Translations under genes and position numbers: made by a program
Notes under the pieces: model-generated
The model's input: the letters and a program-made list of their open reading frames with translations, nothing else
What the model was told of the DNA's origin: nothing
The model's database searches: none
From: Allodiplogaster sudhausi
Taxonomy: Eukaryota > Nematoda > Chromadorea > Rhabditida > Diplogasteridae
Direction of reading: 5' to 3'
Assembly: GCA_945643635.1 (NCBI GenBank)
Contig: CALZFC010000005.1
Coordinates: 1,629,001 to 1,693,000 of the forward strand
Length of the DNA: 64,000 nt
Shown: piece by piece, positions 43,991 through 55,874 of the stretch
Position numbering within the stretch: the first letter of the stretch is position 1
Layout of the letters: every line of letters begins with the position of its first letter

Positions 43991-44129
43991 AGGGCGAGAC
44001 TAATTGTAACGGAACATTTTAAGTGCATAGTCAGGAGTGCCAAAAAGAAGAGGATAGGAGAACTAACAAATTGCTACATTGCGATCAATATTTCGTTGAA
44101 TTGAAGGTAAAAAAAATGGTAAAATGGAG

Positions 44130-44280
44130 CCCGAAGAGAGAGCCCCTCAATATATGGGTAAACCCCTTGAGATATCCGCAGGGTAACCTGAAGAAGAAGA
44201 AGCTGCGTGGACGCCGGTGGCGCCGTCCTCCGTCGCCTCTGCGCCGCTCTACAAACAGCAAATTTGTTATTTCAAGTAAA
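44130..44280 (-). other. charged linker exon, copy 1 of the inverted duplication
   Basis: In reverse complement this matches 55520-55740, which encodes an Asp/Ala/Lys-rich linker (KKDSATGAAAKQDNADGKAA). Sequence identity across the two is easily seen, for example the AACAGCAAATTTGTTATTTC region versus its inverted partner at 55550-55575. Confidence 0.55.
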
Positions 44281-44339
44281 GAGACAAAAATTACTTAATG
44301 AGGAAGAGAAGATGGACTAAAGAGTCTCGCTTTTAGTAA

Positions 44340-47300
44340 GATTTACTAACCGGGGAAAGAGCGCACTCCAAGGAGAGAGACTCTCCATCAATAGTGCTAC
44401 TGTGGTTGAAGAGCTGTGAATCTTCCAGCGAAGGAACACTTAAAAAAATGCTGTAGTTTTTTAAAGCTTTTTCCTATCTTGATTTTAGTTTTAGATCACA
44501 GTTTCCTGGCTTCAAGGAGCTAGAATTGCTTCGTAGAGCATTTTTCAGATGAAGGGAGAAAGAGTCTGAGGGCCCCGTACGCATATTCAATGGCGAGCTG
44601 GCCGATTTCATTTGAAGAGCCGCAGAAGCAGGCTGTCTTGGAAGCCCATCCCGGATACTGAAGGAAGATCCCCTCGAGCAGCGAGCCAGGAATCGGGAGA
44701 GAGTTACCAGCCAGGGAGTGCTCCAACAACGCCAATAGCATGCCTGCAGACAGAGGTAACTTTCTGGTTGAGGTAGAAAGTTACCTCTAAGACAAGTCCT
44801 CTCTACCTCTCTCACCATCATTCTGTCTTTCTCTCTCTCTCTTGCACTCTTTCACTTCCCTAGCTCGTGCTCAATCGCTGTCTGCTTTCATAGTAGTCTA
44901 GATAGAGAAGAGAAGAGAGTGCGCGGCAAGCACCAACCGTTGCCGAGAAGATCTTCGATCCTTCCTTGACGTTCGCCCTCCTCCAGAAGGCTCGTGAAGA
45001 GCTCCGCAGCGGCTTCCTTCAAGCCTTCTTCGTCCGCGTTCTCCTCAGAGGAAAAGGAGACGATCGCGACGCGAATCAGCTCAGTCAGATCGGCGTGCTC
45101 AATTAAGCGAGAATGAGGAGAAGGCTTTACTATTTGCATATATGACGGTGCAAACTAAAAGAACCGGAGTTTTTCGCGTTTTCGACCCATTATACGCATT
45201 TCCGCATTTTAAAAACATTTTTTTTGCTTCATACCTTGATTTACATTAGCGAATTAATCGGTATAAGAAATAAAAGAGAAGATGACTGACATCGCAGAAG
45301 TCGTCGAAAGTAACGGGGTCCACAAGGTGTTCGAGAACCTTCACGCAGCTGTCGATGAGAGAACCACACTCGTATGAGCAACTGCAGTCGTCCGACCGCT
45401 CAACATTCAAAACAATCTCGAGTTAAATCCTTACCGTAACTAAAGTTAAAACTATGGTAGTACGGTAGCGACGGCAACAAACACACACACACCTGCACTC
45501 CATGCTTGATGGAATGCCGGATGCGTTCGACGATGCCGTTGACAAAGATCGCGTGCACGTTCTGACCAATGAGGAAATCCCTGATCCAGCGAGAGTTGAG
45601 GGCGGTTGAGAATCTCTCCGCGATGTATCTAGGTGAACAGAGACAATCGGTATGAAAGTAATGAGTGACTTTTCGGTGGTATATTGTGTCCAGTGTCATC
45701 AAAAATGGGCACGTCAATTGCATCCAGAATAGTCAGAGCATTTCTGTGAATGTATAAGCAGTGAACGCACGAAACAACGCAAGAAAATATTTCAGGATAA
45801 ACAAACCCGGCGATGCAAGCGTTCGTGTGGTTGATTCCATTCAGGATGAAGCTTCTGGCCGCCTCGTGCAGAGACTGGCCAAAAGAAACCGAGAAGGAAT
45901 TCTAGAAATTAGCAGGCTGATTAAATTGTGATATATAGCGAGAGCGAGAGAGTGAGAGAGAGTGAGAGAGAAAGAATGATTTGTAATCCATGAACGAACC
46001 CCTCCATGTCTTCCTGCAAACTTGAGGAAGGTTCCCATCACCGTGGCACTCTTGAAATTCATCTCTGTGAAGAACGGCCGACTAGCCAGCCAAAGAGCTT
46101 GAGCCACCTGGGCGAGGATAATGAATGAACGAGTACTTGGACTGAGGGCGATTTCTTTTGACCTTTTACCAATTTGCTCTGCTCAAAGAAATCCAAATCC
46201 ATTTCAAGCTCGCTGTTTTTCAATTGCAACCTATGGCTCTTCGTGGTCACTGAAGACGTTGAGGTGATCTTCAAGAATCTGTAATGACGCTTCCAGCTCT
46301 TCTTCGTTCTGGAACGGCGACTCAGTCATTTGCGAGAACCGGCGAAGCAGAGATGAGCAGAGGGGAGCTAGGAGACGTTGCTGAATAGTGAAGATATTTA
46401 CAGACGTTATTTTTTTTTATTTTATTGTTTTTAATGGATTCATGCCATTGTCGCGTTTTATACTATGTTATTTATAGCCGACATGGGTAAATTTTAGAGG
46501 CCAAACATACGAATTAGATGAGATATCGTACAGTTAAAAAGCATAAAGGCGCCTTTACAGATTTCAATAAAGGGAATTAAAAAATGAGAAAAGTAACAAT
46601 CGGATAACGGTTTGTTATGACGCTCCAAAGGATGATGGTCCTTTGATTCAATTTGCTCGATATATTCTCGAAAAAAAACACTAAAAGTTAATAGAAGTTT
46701 GCACCGAACTGTAAGTTCCCTCCTCGGACCCTCTCCATTCTTTCTAGCTCTTCCAACTGACCATGTCCGATGTACACTCCTCGCAGTTTCCTCCTTGCCG
46801 CTTAATTGCGAAGTACAGACGATCCATGACTGTGTAGTTGTTCTCTTCGTCGGCGGCTTTGAAGAGACGCGCAAGCAGCGGCCAGACATCATACTAAAAT
46901 GTCGCTTTTTTATTTTTGAAATTATGATAATTTTAAACAATATTGTAAATAAAAAAATTGCTTTTATACAAAAAAAAACCTCCACAGGACGGTTGTGGAT
47001 GTCGTTGTGGAGGTTTTCTTCACTGAGCAGGATGAGGAGCGCATTGAGAGAGGCCGCTTGGGTCGATGGCGAGTGCGTCTTCTCCATGGTCACTCGAAGG
47101 AAGGCTGTGGCCTATATGAGATCTTCTGGAACATTTCAATAACACTATTTTGTAAGTCAAATGTTCCGGTCCACGTTACAATCTTCTTTGTATTTATGTT
47201 AGAAATGGCATTTTCTTCTACTATGTACATATTATCTTAATTAGCATGCACAAGTGCTCATTCTTTGATAGAAAATTCTCGTTGCGCTATTATGCGCAAC

Positions 47301-47690
47301 GAGAATGTAATGATGTAATAGTACTGTAATGCTAATGAACTGTTAATCTTTAGAGATGGAGCTGATTTGCATATACAAATTTTGCACCAAGTGAATCGTA
47401 AAAGGAAAGTGGAATAAAAAGACTCCGTATGCCGAGGGCCGAACAAAAGAGGGCAGCCGCACCAATGTCAACTTGTTGAAGTGCGACGGGAGAGTATTAT
47501 ATCTCCCGACTTGGCGACTGAAGTAGTCGAGTGCCTTCTCCTCGGCCAGCGGGTAATTCAGCACCCTGAAAAGCGAAAACAATGAATAGTCTGAAAGATT
47601 TTCATAAACGAGTATCAGCGAACCTTCTACCAGAGATCGGATTAGATGCGCAGCACTCGACAAGGCTGTAGTAGAAGCTGAACAAAATCA
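44340..47690 (-). CDS. helical-solenoid (HEAT/ARM-like) gene, inverted-duplicate copy 1
   Basis: About a dozen exons, N-terminal end near 47.69 kb. Clear ones: 47510-47575 (YPLAEEKALDYFSRQVG), 46985-47110 (ATAFLRVTMEKTHSP, LNALLILLSEENLHND), 46015-46110 (ALWLASRPFFTEMNFKSATV), 45715-45860 (NALTILDAIDVPIFDD), 45540-45630 (FSTALNSRWIRDFLIGQNVH), 45290-45380 (CGSLIDSCVKVLEHLVDPV), 44938-45110 (EHADLTELIRVAIVSFSSEE, LLEEGERQGRIEDLL) and 44530-44745 (GMLLALLEHSLAGNSLPIP, YPGWASKTACF, EYAYGALRLFLPS). Each has a partner in the same order at 50.8-55.4 kb on the other strand. Leu-rich amphipathic repeats suggest an alpha solenoid. I tried several karyopherins, nucleoporins and PP4 regulators from memory without a match. 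Confidence 0.5.
44752..44788. other. 14-bp perfect inverted repeat in the solenoid gene intron
   Basis: AGAGGTAACTTTCT at 44752-44765 and its exact complement AGAAAGTTACCTCT at 44775-44788, separated by nine bases. It lies just upstream of a solenoid exon and could fold in the transcript. Confidence 0.8.
47275..47306. other. 13-bp perfect hairpin
   Basis: ATTCTCGTTGCGC and GCGCAACGAGAAT enclose six bases (TATTAT). AT-rich intron or spacer within copy 1 of the inverted duplication. Resembles a terminator-type or small-element stem, but I cannot assign a role. Confidence 0.85.
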
Positions 47691-48579
47691 ATTGGAATTA
47701 CATCTAATATTTCCGATTTTAATCCCCGAAAACCATTTAAGTTAATTGAAGCAATGAAAATACCTTTACTAAATAAATACATATTACAGAGCTTTAGTAT
47801 ATTTCATATATATCATGGTTACAAAGGAAAAATTATCTTCATTACATGCTTTGCTACGCGCATATGTATGTACATATGTATCTTCAGTGAAAACGAGCCA
47901 TGGGAATTTTTATAAAAGTCGACAAGACCTCTCGAGAGAAGGAGAAACGGCGGAGTCCGCCATCGAAGACGTTAAGAAGATGAAATGACGAGGAATAATA
48001 TCGGGCGTTCTGCTTTCCTCTCCATTTAATGATGAATACACTTAAGATTACATCACATTTACAAATGCACTTTAGCAGCGCTAGAGAACTTCAGAGAAAG
48101 TCACGCTAACAGAACGATAATTTATGAAAATTTGCAGGGTCACTCTATTTAAATCATTCTTCTCTCCTTGCCGTTTTCCACCATTTTGTTTCGAAAACTT
48201 GTTTCTGTCTTTCGTTAATTTTTTTCCGATTCGTGAACCGTTGTTTTACTTTATAATTTTTTCTTCGTTTATGAAATCCTAATTATTGCTTTACAGCGAT
48301 TGTGCGTCCGTTTTTATGCGAAAAGACGCTAAGTCGGATCCAGCTTGCAACCGACATACCAGCCTGATCTCCTCAACCGCAGAAGTAATGGAACGTATTC
48401 TGCAACCGCATACTGGAGTAAGCAAACGAACATAGACTTCTAAGTCCAGCCCATTTCGGATTCTGCCTTCGCCCTTCCTGCGAACTCTCGCTTCTTCAGC
48501 CTGTCTCCAAATACCACAAGGCGTTAGATCAGAAATACTATGTTTCCATAACACTAATCGACTTTTTAAAGGCCTTTGA
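47691..48579. other. spacer at the centre of the inverted duplication
   Basis: AT-rich; no gene seen. The part 48300-48560 resembles degraded coding sequence on the plus strand running into the LINE relic (QPDLLNRRSNGT-type frames), but it is broken. Confidence 0.4.
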
Positions 48580-49660
48580 CTCACTTTCTATTCCTCTTCT
48601 TATTCTAAAACTACAGAGTTATGGTATTTCAGATTGCCTCTTAAAGTTTCTCTCTTTTCCTCAGCGATAGAACGCAATTTCTGAGTGTGATTCAATGCCG
48701 TATTCCACTCCTTCCGGTGTGTGTCTTGGTCCTCTACTCTTTCTTATTTTCATTAACGACCTTCCAGATATCATTCGTCAAGGTTGTTCCATAAGCATGT
48801 ATTCTGACGACGTAAAGCTCTCAAACACTATCGATTCTCTGTTGTTTCAAAGGGCGCTTGATTTTCTTTATGACTGGGCCTCGTCCAATAGCTTGATCAT
48901 TTCTGCTTCAAAAACTGTGACCGTCACAATTGTTGAAGAAGAAATGAAGAACAAACTCGATTTCGAACACCAAACATACATGAACAGTCTCCGCACGCGT
49001 ATCCTCTACAAGCGGATTTATACTGACATTATTTAAATCAATAACTTTTCGCATTATAAACGCATTTTTATTACTTGTAATTAAGTTCGGCCAATCCTTG
49101 AATACTGTTCCACAATTTAGAATCAAAACTTGATTATGTAACTTAATTGGTAATGTTCAGAGGGACTACATGAGAAGCGAGTGCAAGCGAATCGGGCAGG
49201 AACTAACATACGAGCAGCGTCTCACGCTCTTCGACCTCAGGATCCTTTTGTCGAGGAGGCACCAATCCTATCTTTTTCTTGTCTTTAAAATCATCAGTGA
49301 CAGAATTCCCATCCCTCCCTCTACGGTACCGCTCAATAACCAGGTGTGCAGGAACTTCTGAAAAGTTCCAAAGTGTCCGATCAAATTGTGAGTTTCTCAA
49401 CGAACGAACGTCGATTTGGCTTGCATATTTAGATTCAGGCAGCCTGGTTTTACCATTGGCGAATTTAGTTACGAAACGCACAAAGCTTCAGAATCGTCTT
49501 CTTGTGGAAATGCTGCCTGCACAATCTCTAAAAAGCTTATATTCGGAGATGCATCGACGATTTTTTCATGGTATCTTAATTATCTTGGAGCCAGTTCTAA
49601 TAGAGGGAGGTTTACTATTCTTTGATAGATTCTTTGGACGAATTACTGTTAGATGAAGGG
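48580..49660 (+). mobile_element. LINE reverse-transcriptase relic
   Basis: Frames reading LIDFLKAFDSLSIPLLILKL, PSGVCLGPLLFLIFINDLPD and MYSDDVKLSNTIDSLL match the reverse transcriptase at 20951-22450, with YSDD in place of YADD. Farther on, GQELTYEQRLTLFDLRILLS and HQSYLFLVFKIISDR are the C-terminal region. Stops and shifts separate the parts and the middle is shortened. It sits between the two arms of the inverted duplication. Confidence 0.85.
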
Positions 49661-50860
49661 GTTCGATTTGGATGTGTTCAAGTAAAGGAAGTACGGTGTA
49701 CATCCTTTATTCTGTGGGCCGCTTGATACTGTCTTGGACTTCATCTCAAGTCTGATGCCCTCTACTATGAATACGTACGATACTTAATACTTTTATTTAT
49801 TGTTTAATTTGTATCCAAATAATTACGATCGCCCACATTAATCTATCTAATACTTTTATTGATGATATATGTACATTTCCCCAATCTAGGGTATCCGGCG
49901 GTCTCATGAAAGTAGTTTTCGGGTTCAGTGAGAATGGGCAGGTGACTTGGAGTGGAAGAACTCAGAGTTTGTGTCCGAAACAATTATTTTGTTGTTTTTT
50001 CATAAGGTATATTTCATTACAAGAAATTTAGTGGCATCCGCAATCTTACAATTAGCTCTAACTACAACTTTTGCGATTTTAAAACTGAAAGAGAGGTTAT
50101 TTTTATCATCATTGCCTTTCCTCTGTATCCTCTCTCTCTCGAAAAACATGCATTCTCTCTTCGTCTTCTCGGCTACAGTTTCCGCCGCATTCTACGTCGT
50201 CACCTCTCCTTGGACGCCGTTCTATTCGCAATCGTCAGGGGTAGAAGAATTACGGGAAGAGTGCGCAGTTGGCTGCAGAGAGAAAGAGAGAAGAAATCAA
50301 TGAAGTCGATTCGATGGCTGGTTCGATAGGGAAAGTGGGTTGTAACAGGGCGAGGAGAGTTCGAATAAGTCACGTGGACCATATTTGTTAAGTATGCTAT
50401 AGTGCATTTGCAGAAGCAAACTTAAGTGTATTCATCATTAAATAAAGCGGAAAGCAGATTGCCCATGTCATTTCACCAAGTTACCCTTCTCGATGGCGGA
50501 TGGTTCGCTTGACACTCCCGCTCGGCAGAGGTCCTTTCGGCTTTTCTGAAGATTCCCGTGGTCTTTATGCACAAAGCATCTTAAAAATAGTAATTCTGGT
50601 GTGAAATAAAACATAATCTTGTTATATCTAGTAAGGATAATTTTGTTGCTTTATTTAATCTATGGTTTTTTAAGATAAAACTTTTTCGACGGAAGAATAC
50701 ATTGAAATTCAACATGTTTTTTTTATTCAGAAACTACTTTACCCTTGTCGAGAATTACGTAGAGGGACGCCGGTTCGTTGATATCCTATCACTCGCTTGA
50801 GAATAAGACAAAATTTCAGACATCGCTTTATTCATCTTCCTAATTCCATTCACCTTTTAG
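49661..50860. other. spacer before the plus-strand solenoid gene
   Basis: AT-rich. Some short frames may be 5' exons of the solenoid gene (for example near 50150-50280), but they have no partner that I can see in copy 1, so I leave them uncalled. Confidence 0.35.
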
Positions 50861-50867
50861 GAACTGC

Positions 50868-53800
50868 CCGCTGGCAGAGCAGAGGGCTCTCGACTACTTC
50901 AGTGGACGAGTGTTGCCGACGGTGATCTTCTTGGTGACTTCAACAAGTTCACTCCGTTCTATTCCGCCGTTGTCATGCGGAGTCTCGTGATTCCTCTTCC
51001 CGTTTCGATGGATCAATTGACTATCTTAATATGCAAATCAGCTTGAGATTATTGAGATTAACGCATTTCAACATCATTATGCTCATAACAGCATGATCAC
51101 GAGAAGGAAATTATCTTTCACAGAATTAACACCCGTGAATGTAAATTAAGTATTCGAAAATCTCATTTTAACTCACTAAAAAGGACATAGCGGCGAGCGG
51201 TGGATTTGGCCTAATAATATTGTTCTTGAAATGCACGTCATATAGACGGCCGCCTTCCTTCGTGTGGTCGAAGAGAAGACCCACCCGGCAGAGACCCAGA
51301 AGGATGCTCGCGACGCGCTCCTCATCATGCTCCGCCTATACTACGCCCACCATGACATATTCTAGTGAGGTACAGAGAGACGCGAATAAGTAAAGTTGAG
51401 CGGTTTGATTACACGCACAAATGCGAGGGATCCAACTTTTGCAACACGGCCAATTCCTGGTTCACTTATAAAGAGAAAGAGAATATGTTGTCTAATGGTA
51501 CCCAATTGAACGGCGTACTGTCGGTTTTTATGAAAAATAAAACGGGCAAAACATGTTGTGAAAACATTGGCCACATATGGATTTGAACCCTTGTGTCGCT
51601 GCTCGACGTTGCCTAACTCGCCAGATCGGACGTGATCGCTACTTCGCCATCGCGGCTGCGCTGCGGTTGTTTGATATATCAAACAATTTCCATGAAACAA
51701 TCCAAGCAATTGCCTCGGAGTGGATAGCGTGCAAATCGGTAAAACAAATTGTTTGATATGCCAAACAATTTTTTTGAAACAATTGTTGTTTCAAACAATT
51801 CATAAAACAATCGTGCACCAAACAATGTTGTTTCAAACAATTTTTTTTTGTGTGGAGCCTAGCCTTTTTTAACGTGCTACTGACTGGAAAAAAACTGTAG
51901 GGTTCTCTTTCCAAAAGTAAAAAAAAGTTTCCAAAATGTAAAAAAAAAGAATCACACCCAGATGAAAAATAAAGAAGGTTCAACGACCTATAGAACGGTA
52001 TCTTTGTTTTAGCCTATTTCGAAATTTAGCTGAGTTATGGTTCAACACACATACATACATACATACATATATGTATCTAAATATATGTATATGTACATAC
52101 ATATATTTTGATAGATAAGATCTTTAAAAAATCCCTAGGACTCAAATGTTACAGACATGCTGTCTTGAAAGGAAAATAGAAAAGATACTTTTAACATCTT
52201 CCTCTTTTCAGCACAACCTCCTGGACACCTGTAGTCAATCTCTGTTTCGCCGCTTCCTTCACATGGTCGAGTCGCCGTTCAAGTATATTGTAGAAGTGGC
52301 GGAGTCCCTCAAGCTGCTCAAAGCTCACATTCCGTTCATCGGAAACCACGACGAGGCGAAGGTTGTGAAGAAAATGGAAAGAATTAAATGATGTGGATTT
52401 CATGACGGAGGACGAGATTGGAAATGTCAAAATAAATCATCCCCTTTCATCCAACGGCTGTTGTCATTCTCCTCTTCCAGTTGGCAGAAAACCTTTGGCA
52501 GTCATGTCTGCCTTCCTTCGCCGAAGTGAACAAAGAGAACGCCATGGTGATGGGAGCCCTTCTCGAATTTGCCACGGAAAAGGTTCGTTCATTTATTATA
52601 GATCTCTCTCTCTCTATCTCTCTCGCTCTCATTCTCTCCCTTTTTCTAGGATGGCTTCTCCAATTGCTTCGCACAGTCGCTGTTCTCTGACCAGCAGGCC
52701 AGACTCTTCATTATCAACGCTATCGAAGACGAGAATGACTGCGTCGCCGGGTTTTTTGTTGAAATATTTTTCTTGATTCTTCACTTCCCCCGTTCTAATC
52801 TTTGTGCTTGTCTTATTGAGATCCAAAGAGATTAAAAGGGAGATTATAAAAGTGACTGGGATGGATGAAAAGGTAGAATGAGAAAGAATTCTCTTCAGCG
52901 CCATGGTCCTCTTTGGAAAATGCTGGAAGACCATCCTGGAAGTGACTTCTTCAACAAATTCGGATTGGCGACTCTTCTCCTCGACGCAGTCAGCAATCGA
53001 CTCCTGAAGGGCCGTCTCCATTGGCCGAGGACCGACGTAAATCCCTCTTACTATACCGTAGCAATGCCAACTCGTACCGTAGCTCCGTACACTCCTACTT
53101 TACCATTACAACAGTGAATTTCAACTGTTGCCCTACCGTAATCCTTCCAATTTATAGCTGCAGAGCATCGATATTGATGATCTCGAAGATTGCGTCTGCT
53201 ATACCAGATATTGCCGCCCCTTGCTCAGATACTGCTCTGATATTATCATGAAGCTCGCCGAGACGGACGCTCTCGGATCTTTCATCAAGGTTCTACAGCA
53301 CAGCATGTATATGCTCAGATATTCGATATGCATATTCCAAGTAGCACAGTTGCTCTTTCCTAATCTTGGCACGCATTCTAACACTCAATGGCAGGAGCAA
53401 ATTCTGCCTCGCCACTACGTCGCGACCATCAGCCGATTCGAGCAAATGGCCAAATTGCCGTACTGTTTGAGCGAGGACGTCTACGCAGCGCACATTCTCC
53501 TCCAGTATCACATTTGCAGCAATTCGGAAGACGATACTTACGAGAAAGTTAGCGGCTCATAAATTAACTTCTTTGTTTACATAAACACGAGCAATTACGA
53601 CTCTAAGCATTAATAATTCAATTAAATAAAACCATAAACAGGTCGCGACCGCCGTGCGCATTGGCTTCTACGAGTGCATGGAGTCTGCGCTGCCCAACCA
53701 GTTCTATCTTCTGACGATCGTGTCCATCCTCAGATGCGCCGCATCTTCCGCTGACGGAAATACGGTATCATTTTCTATCCGAAGAACGAACCAAAATAGA

Positions 53801-55410
53801 CAGCGCTGCTAGGAACATTACAATGATAAGTGATAACAGAGATACAACTTCCAACATGACAACGGAACCGTCTTCGCCCGTCACCTCCTGGGCGTGATCC
53901 TGTCTGACAAGAAGATCACGCTGTTCATCTTGGAGGCACTCTTCCGCGAGTCCGCTTGTGTTGCTGCGTGAGTTCACTGCTTTCCATCGTGGATTCAAAT
54001 ATGTTTGATGACGACTAAACAAACAGTGCACGTATGCAAATTAACACCAGTTCAATGTGCAACTGCTCATTCCTTTCAGACCAAATTTGTTTTATTCACG
54101 TAATTCTTTTTGCTCTCTCCACAAAGCTTCTCAAGCAAGTATACTTCTCAAGCAAGTACATATGTATGTGTGCTGTCATATTGAAACATTTATTTGATGT
54201 ACGATTAACAAATGAATACAGATTCATCGCGGACGGTGTCCTTTCTGCTCTTGACTCTCACTGGACCCTGGACTACTTCTTAGCGCAGAACTCACCGATG
54301 ACGCTTATCAATTGCATCGTCAAGTTTCACCAAGGAGGGAGCGTCGGTCTGTGTTTGTATGTTCGCGTTGCCGGGGCAATTCCCGTTATGCAACCGTGAC
54401 CCTAATTTACCATATAGAATCTAGTTACAGTAACAATTTAACTTGAGATTAATTTGAGTGTTCAGACTTTGTACGGGTGCGAGTGCCTCTACGACTGTTA
54501 CATGCTCATCAACAACTGTCTATACGTTCTCAAGAAACTCGTGACCCCCGACATCATCTGCGAAGTCAGTCACCTTTTACTCTCTCCAAAAAGAGTGCAA
54601 ATTATTATAATGATATCCAAATAATACTCGTTCCCTTGAGAACGTCGACATAATGGAGGAGGTTCAAAGTGCGGTCCTCTCCGCTAACTTTGAGGGGAAC
54701 GAACTCGGAGAACTCGTAGTGGAAATTGCCGTGGACTTCTTCGAGGATATTCTTATGAAGGGCCAACGCCAAGGAATGCTGGAAGAGGTGCTCGAGAATG
54801 GTTCGTGCTTGACTCCCACCATCTTCTCAGCTATTTATACAACTAGAGAAGCAGACAGAGGAGGAAGAGGATGCGAAAGAGTGTAATGCAGAGAAAGAAA
54901 GGAAGACATACAAATGGAGACTGAGAGGACGAGGATTTCTACAATGCTTAGAAGCTGCATACATCCCTCCTCAGAAATTTAGCTGTTTTCTGCAGGAGTG
55001 CTCCTTGCAGTGCTGGAGCTGCTGTCGCGCTCCTCTGAATCGACGTTTCGATCTTGCTGCTCGCTGCTCGAATGGAACTTCCAGGCGTATCCGGCATGGG
55101 CTGCCAAAACAGCCAGTCTCTACGCCACGCATCCCGACCTCCACCCGATCGCCGTTCGCTATGCGTATGGGGCCTTCGCACTCTTTCTCCCTTCACCTGA
55201 ATACTCGTTAATTCTAGCTAAACATTGATCTAAGGACTGATGAACTCATAGAAAAATTAAATTAATGCGAAATTTTAAAAAAAAGTTTAAATTTGTTATT
55301 CTGAAGAATAATTTGAAGGGCTCCATCGCTGCGGCATTCGGAGTTCTTCGTCCACCGCGCGGTTCCGGGAGAGTCTCTCTCCTCGTCTCAGAAATTCCCT
55401 GACCCTACTC
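50868..55410 (+). CDS. helical-solenoid (HEAT/ARM-like) gene, inverted-duplicate copy 2
   Basis: Exons with partners in copy 1: 50868-50960 (CPLAEQRALDYFSGRVLP), 51245-51365 (TAAFLRVVEEKTHPAE, LLIMLRLYYAHHD), 52210-52390 (LFRRFLHMVESPFKYIVEVA), 52483-52582 (ENLWQSCLPSFAEVNKENAM), 53160-53290 (RPLLRYCSDIIMKLAETDAL), 53396-53545 (HYVATISRFEQMAKLPYCLS), 53642-53765 (GFYECMESALPNQFYLLTIV), 53845-53970 (ARHLLGVILSDKKITLFILE), 54223-54340 (FIADGVLSALDSHWTLDYFL), 54468-54567 (CLYDCYMLINNCLYVLKKLV), 54643-54802 (VVEIAVDFFEDILMKGQRQG), 54997-55210 (LLAVLELLSRSSESTFRSCC) and 55319-55412 (PSLRHSEFFVHRAVPGE). Regular amphipathic helices indicate an alpha solenoid of 700 residues or more. Family not identified. 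More exons remain readable here than in copy 1. Confidence 0.55.
51570..51650 (-). other. tRNA-like internal-promoter motifs (possible tRNA pseudogene or SINE head)
   Basis: On the minus strand TGGCGAGTTAGG (A-box-like) is followed 22 bases later by GGTTCAAATCC (B-box-like). The interval is about ten bases too short for a normal tRNA and I cannot fold acceptor or T stems, so a decayed tRNA or a tRNA-derived SINE is more likely than a working gene. Confidence 0.3.
51660..51855. repeat. cluster of AAACAATT/GTTTGA palindromic words
   Basis: Several copies of AAACAATTGTT, TTGTTTCAAACAATT and TTTGATAT-type words in both directions within 200 bases, next to the tRNA-like motif and ending in long T and A runs. 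Could be the body and tail of a short interspersed or foldback element. Confidence 0.45.
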
Positions 55411-55519
55411 TCGTAAGCACACAACATTCTATTATTGTTTTATATTGATTTAATTCTTATCTACACTTGGCTTCGTGGATAACTTGGTCCTCTACGGAGA
55501 GACTTTTGTCCATTCTCTC

Positions 55520-55740
55520 TTCCTTGTTAACTAATTTTGTCTCTGTGTTTCGAAATGACAAATTTGTTGTTTGCAGAACGACGCAGAGGCGAAGAAGGAC
55601 AGCGCCACCGGCGCAGCGGCCAAGCAAGACAACGCCGATGGCAAAGCGGCCAAGGAAGACGGCGATGACGTCCATGCAGCTTGTGCAGGTTAGCACTCGG
55701 AAATCCAAGAGGGTATGCACAGATGTTGAGCGGCTCTTTC
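55520..55740 (+). other. charged linker exon, copy 2 of the inverted duplication
   Basis: Frame after an acceptor at about 55576: AEAKKDSATGAAAKQDNADG and KAAKEDGDDVHAACAG, low complexity, between the solenoid exons and the F-box exon. Its inverted partner is 44130-44280. Confidence 0.5.
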
Positions 55741-55874
55741 TTCGGGGCTCTATTTGGACCTCTGAACAAATCTTCGGAACGTTGATCAGATTGCAACACT
55801 TTGCTTGTTTAGATTTTTTTCTTCTTGTTGGCGCCCGTGACTGCACACTTAAAATAATCACCCAGACTCGCCAT

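Noticed and set aside
46699..47142. Plus-strand 147-codon frame
   Set aside because: Antisense of a solenoid exon in copy 1 of the inverted duplication plus intron.
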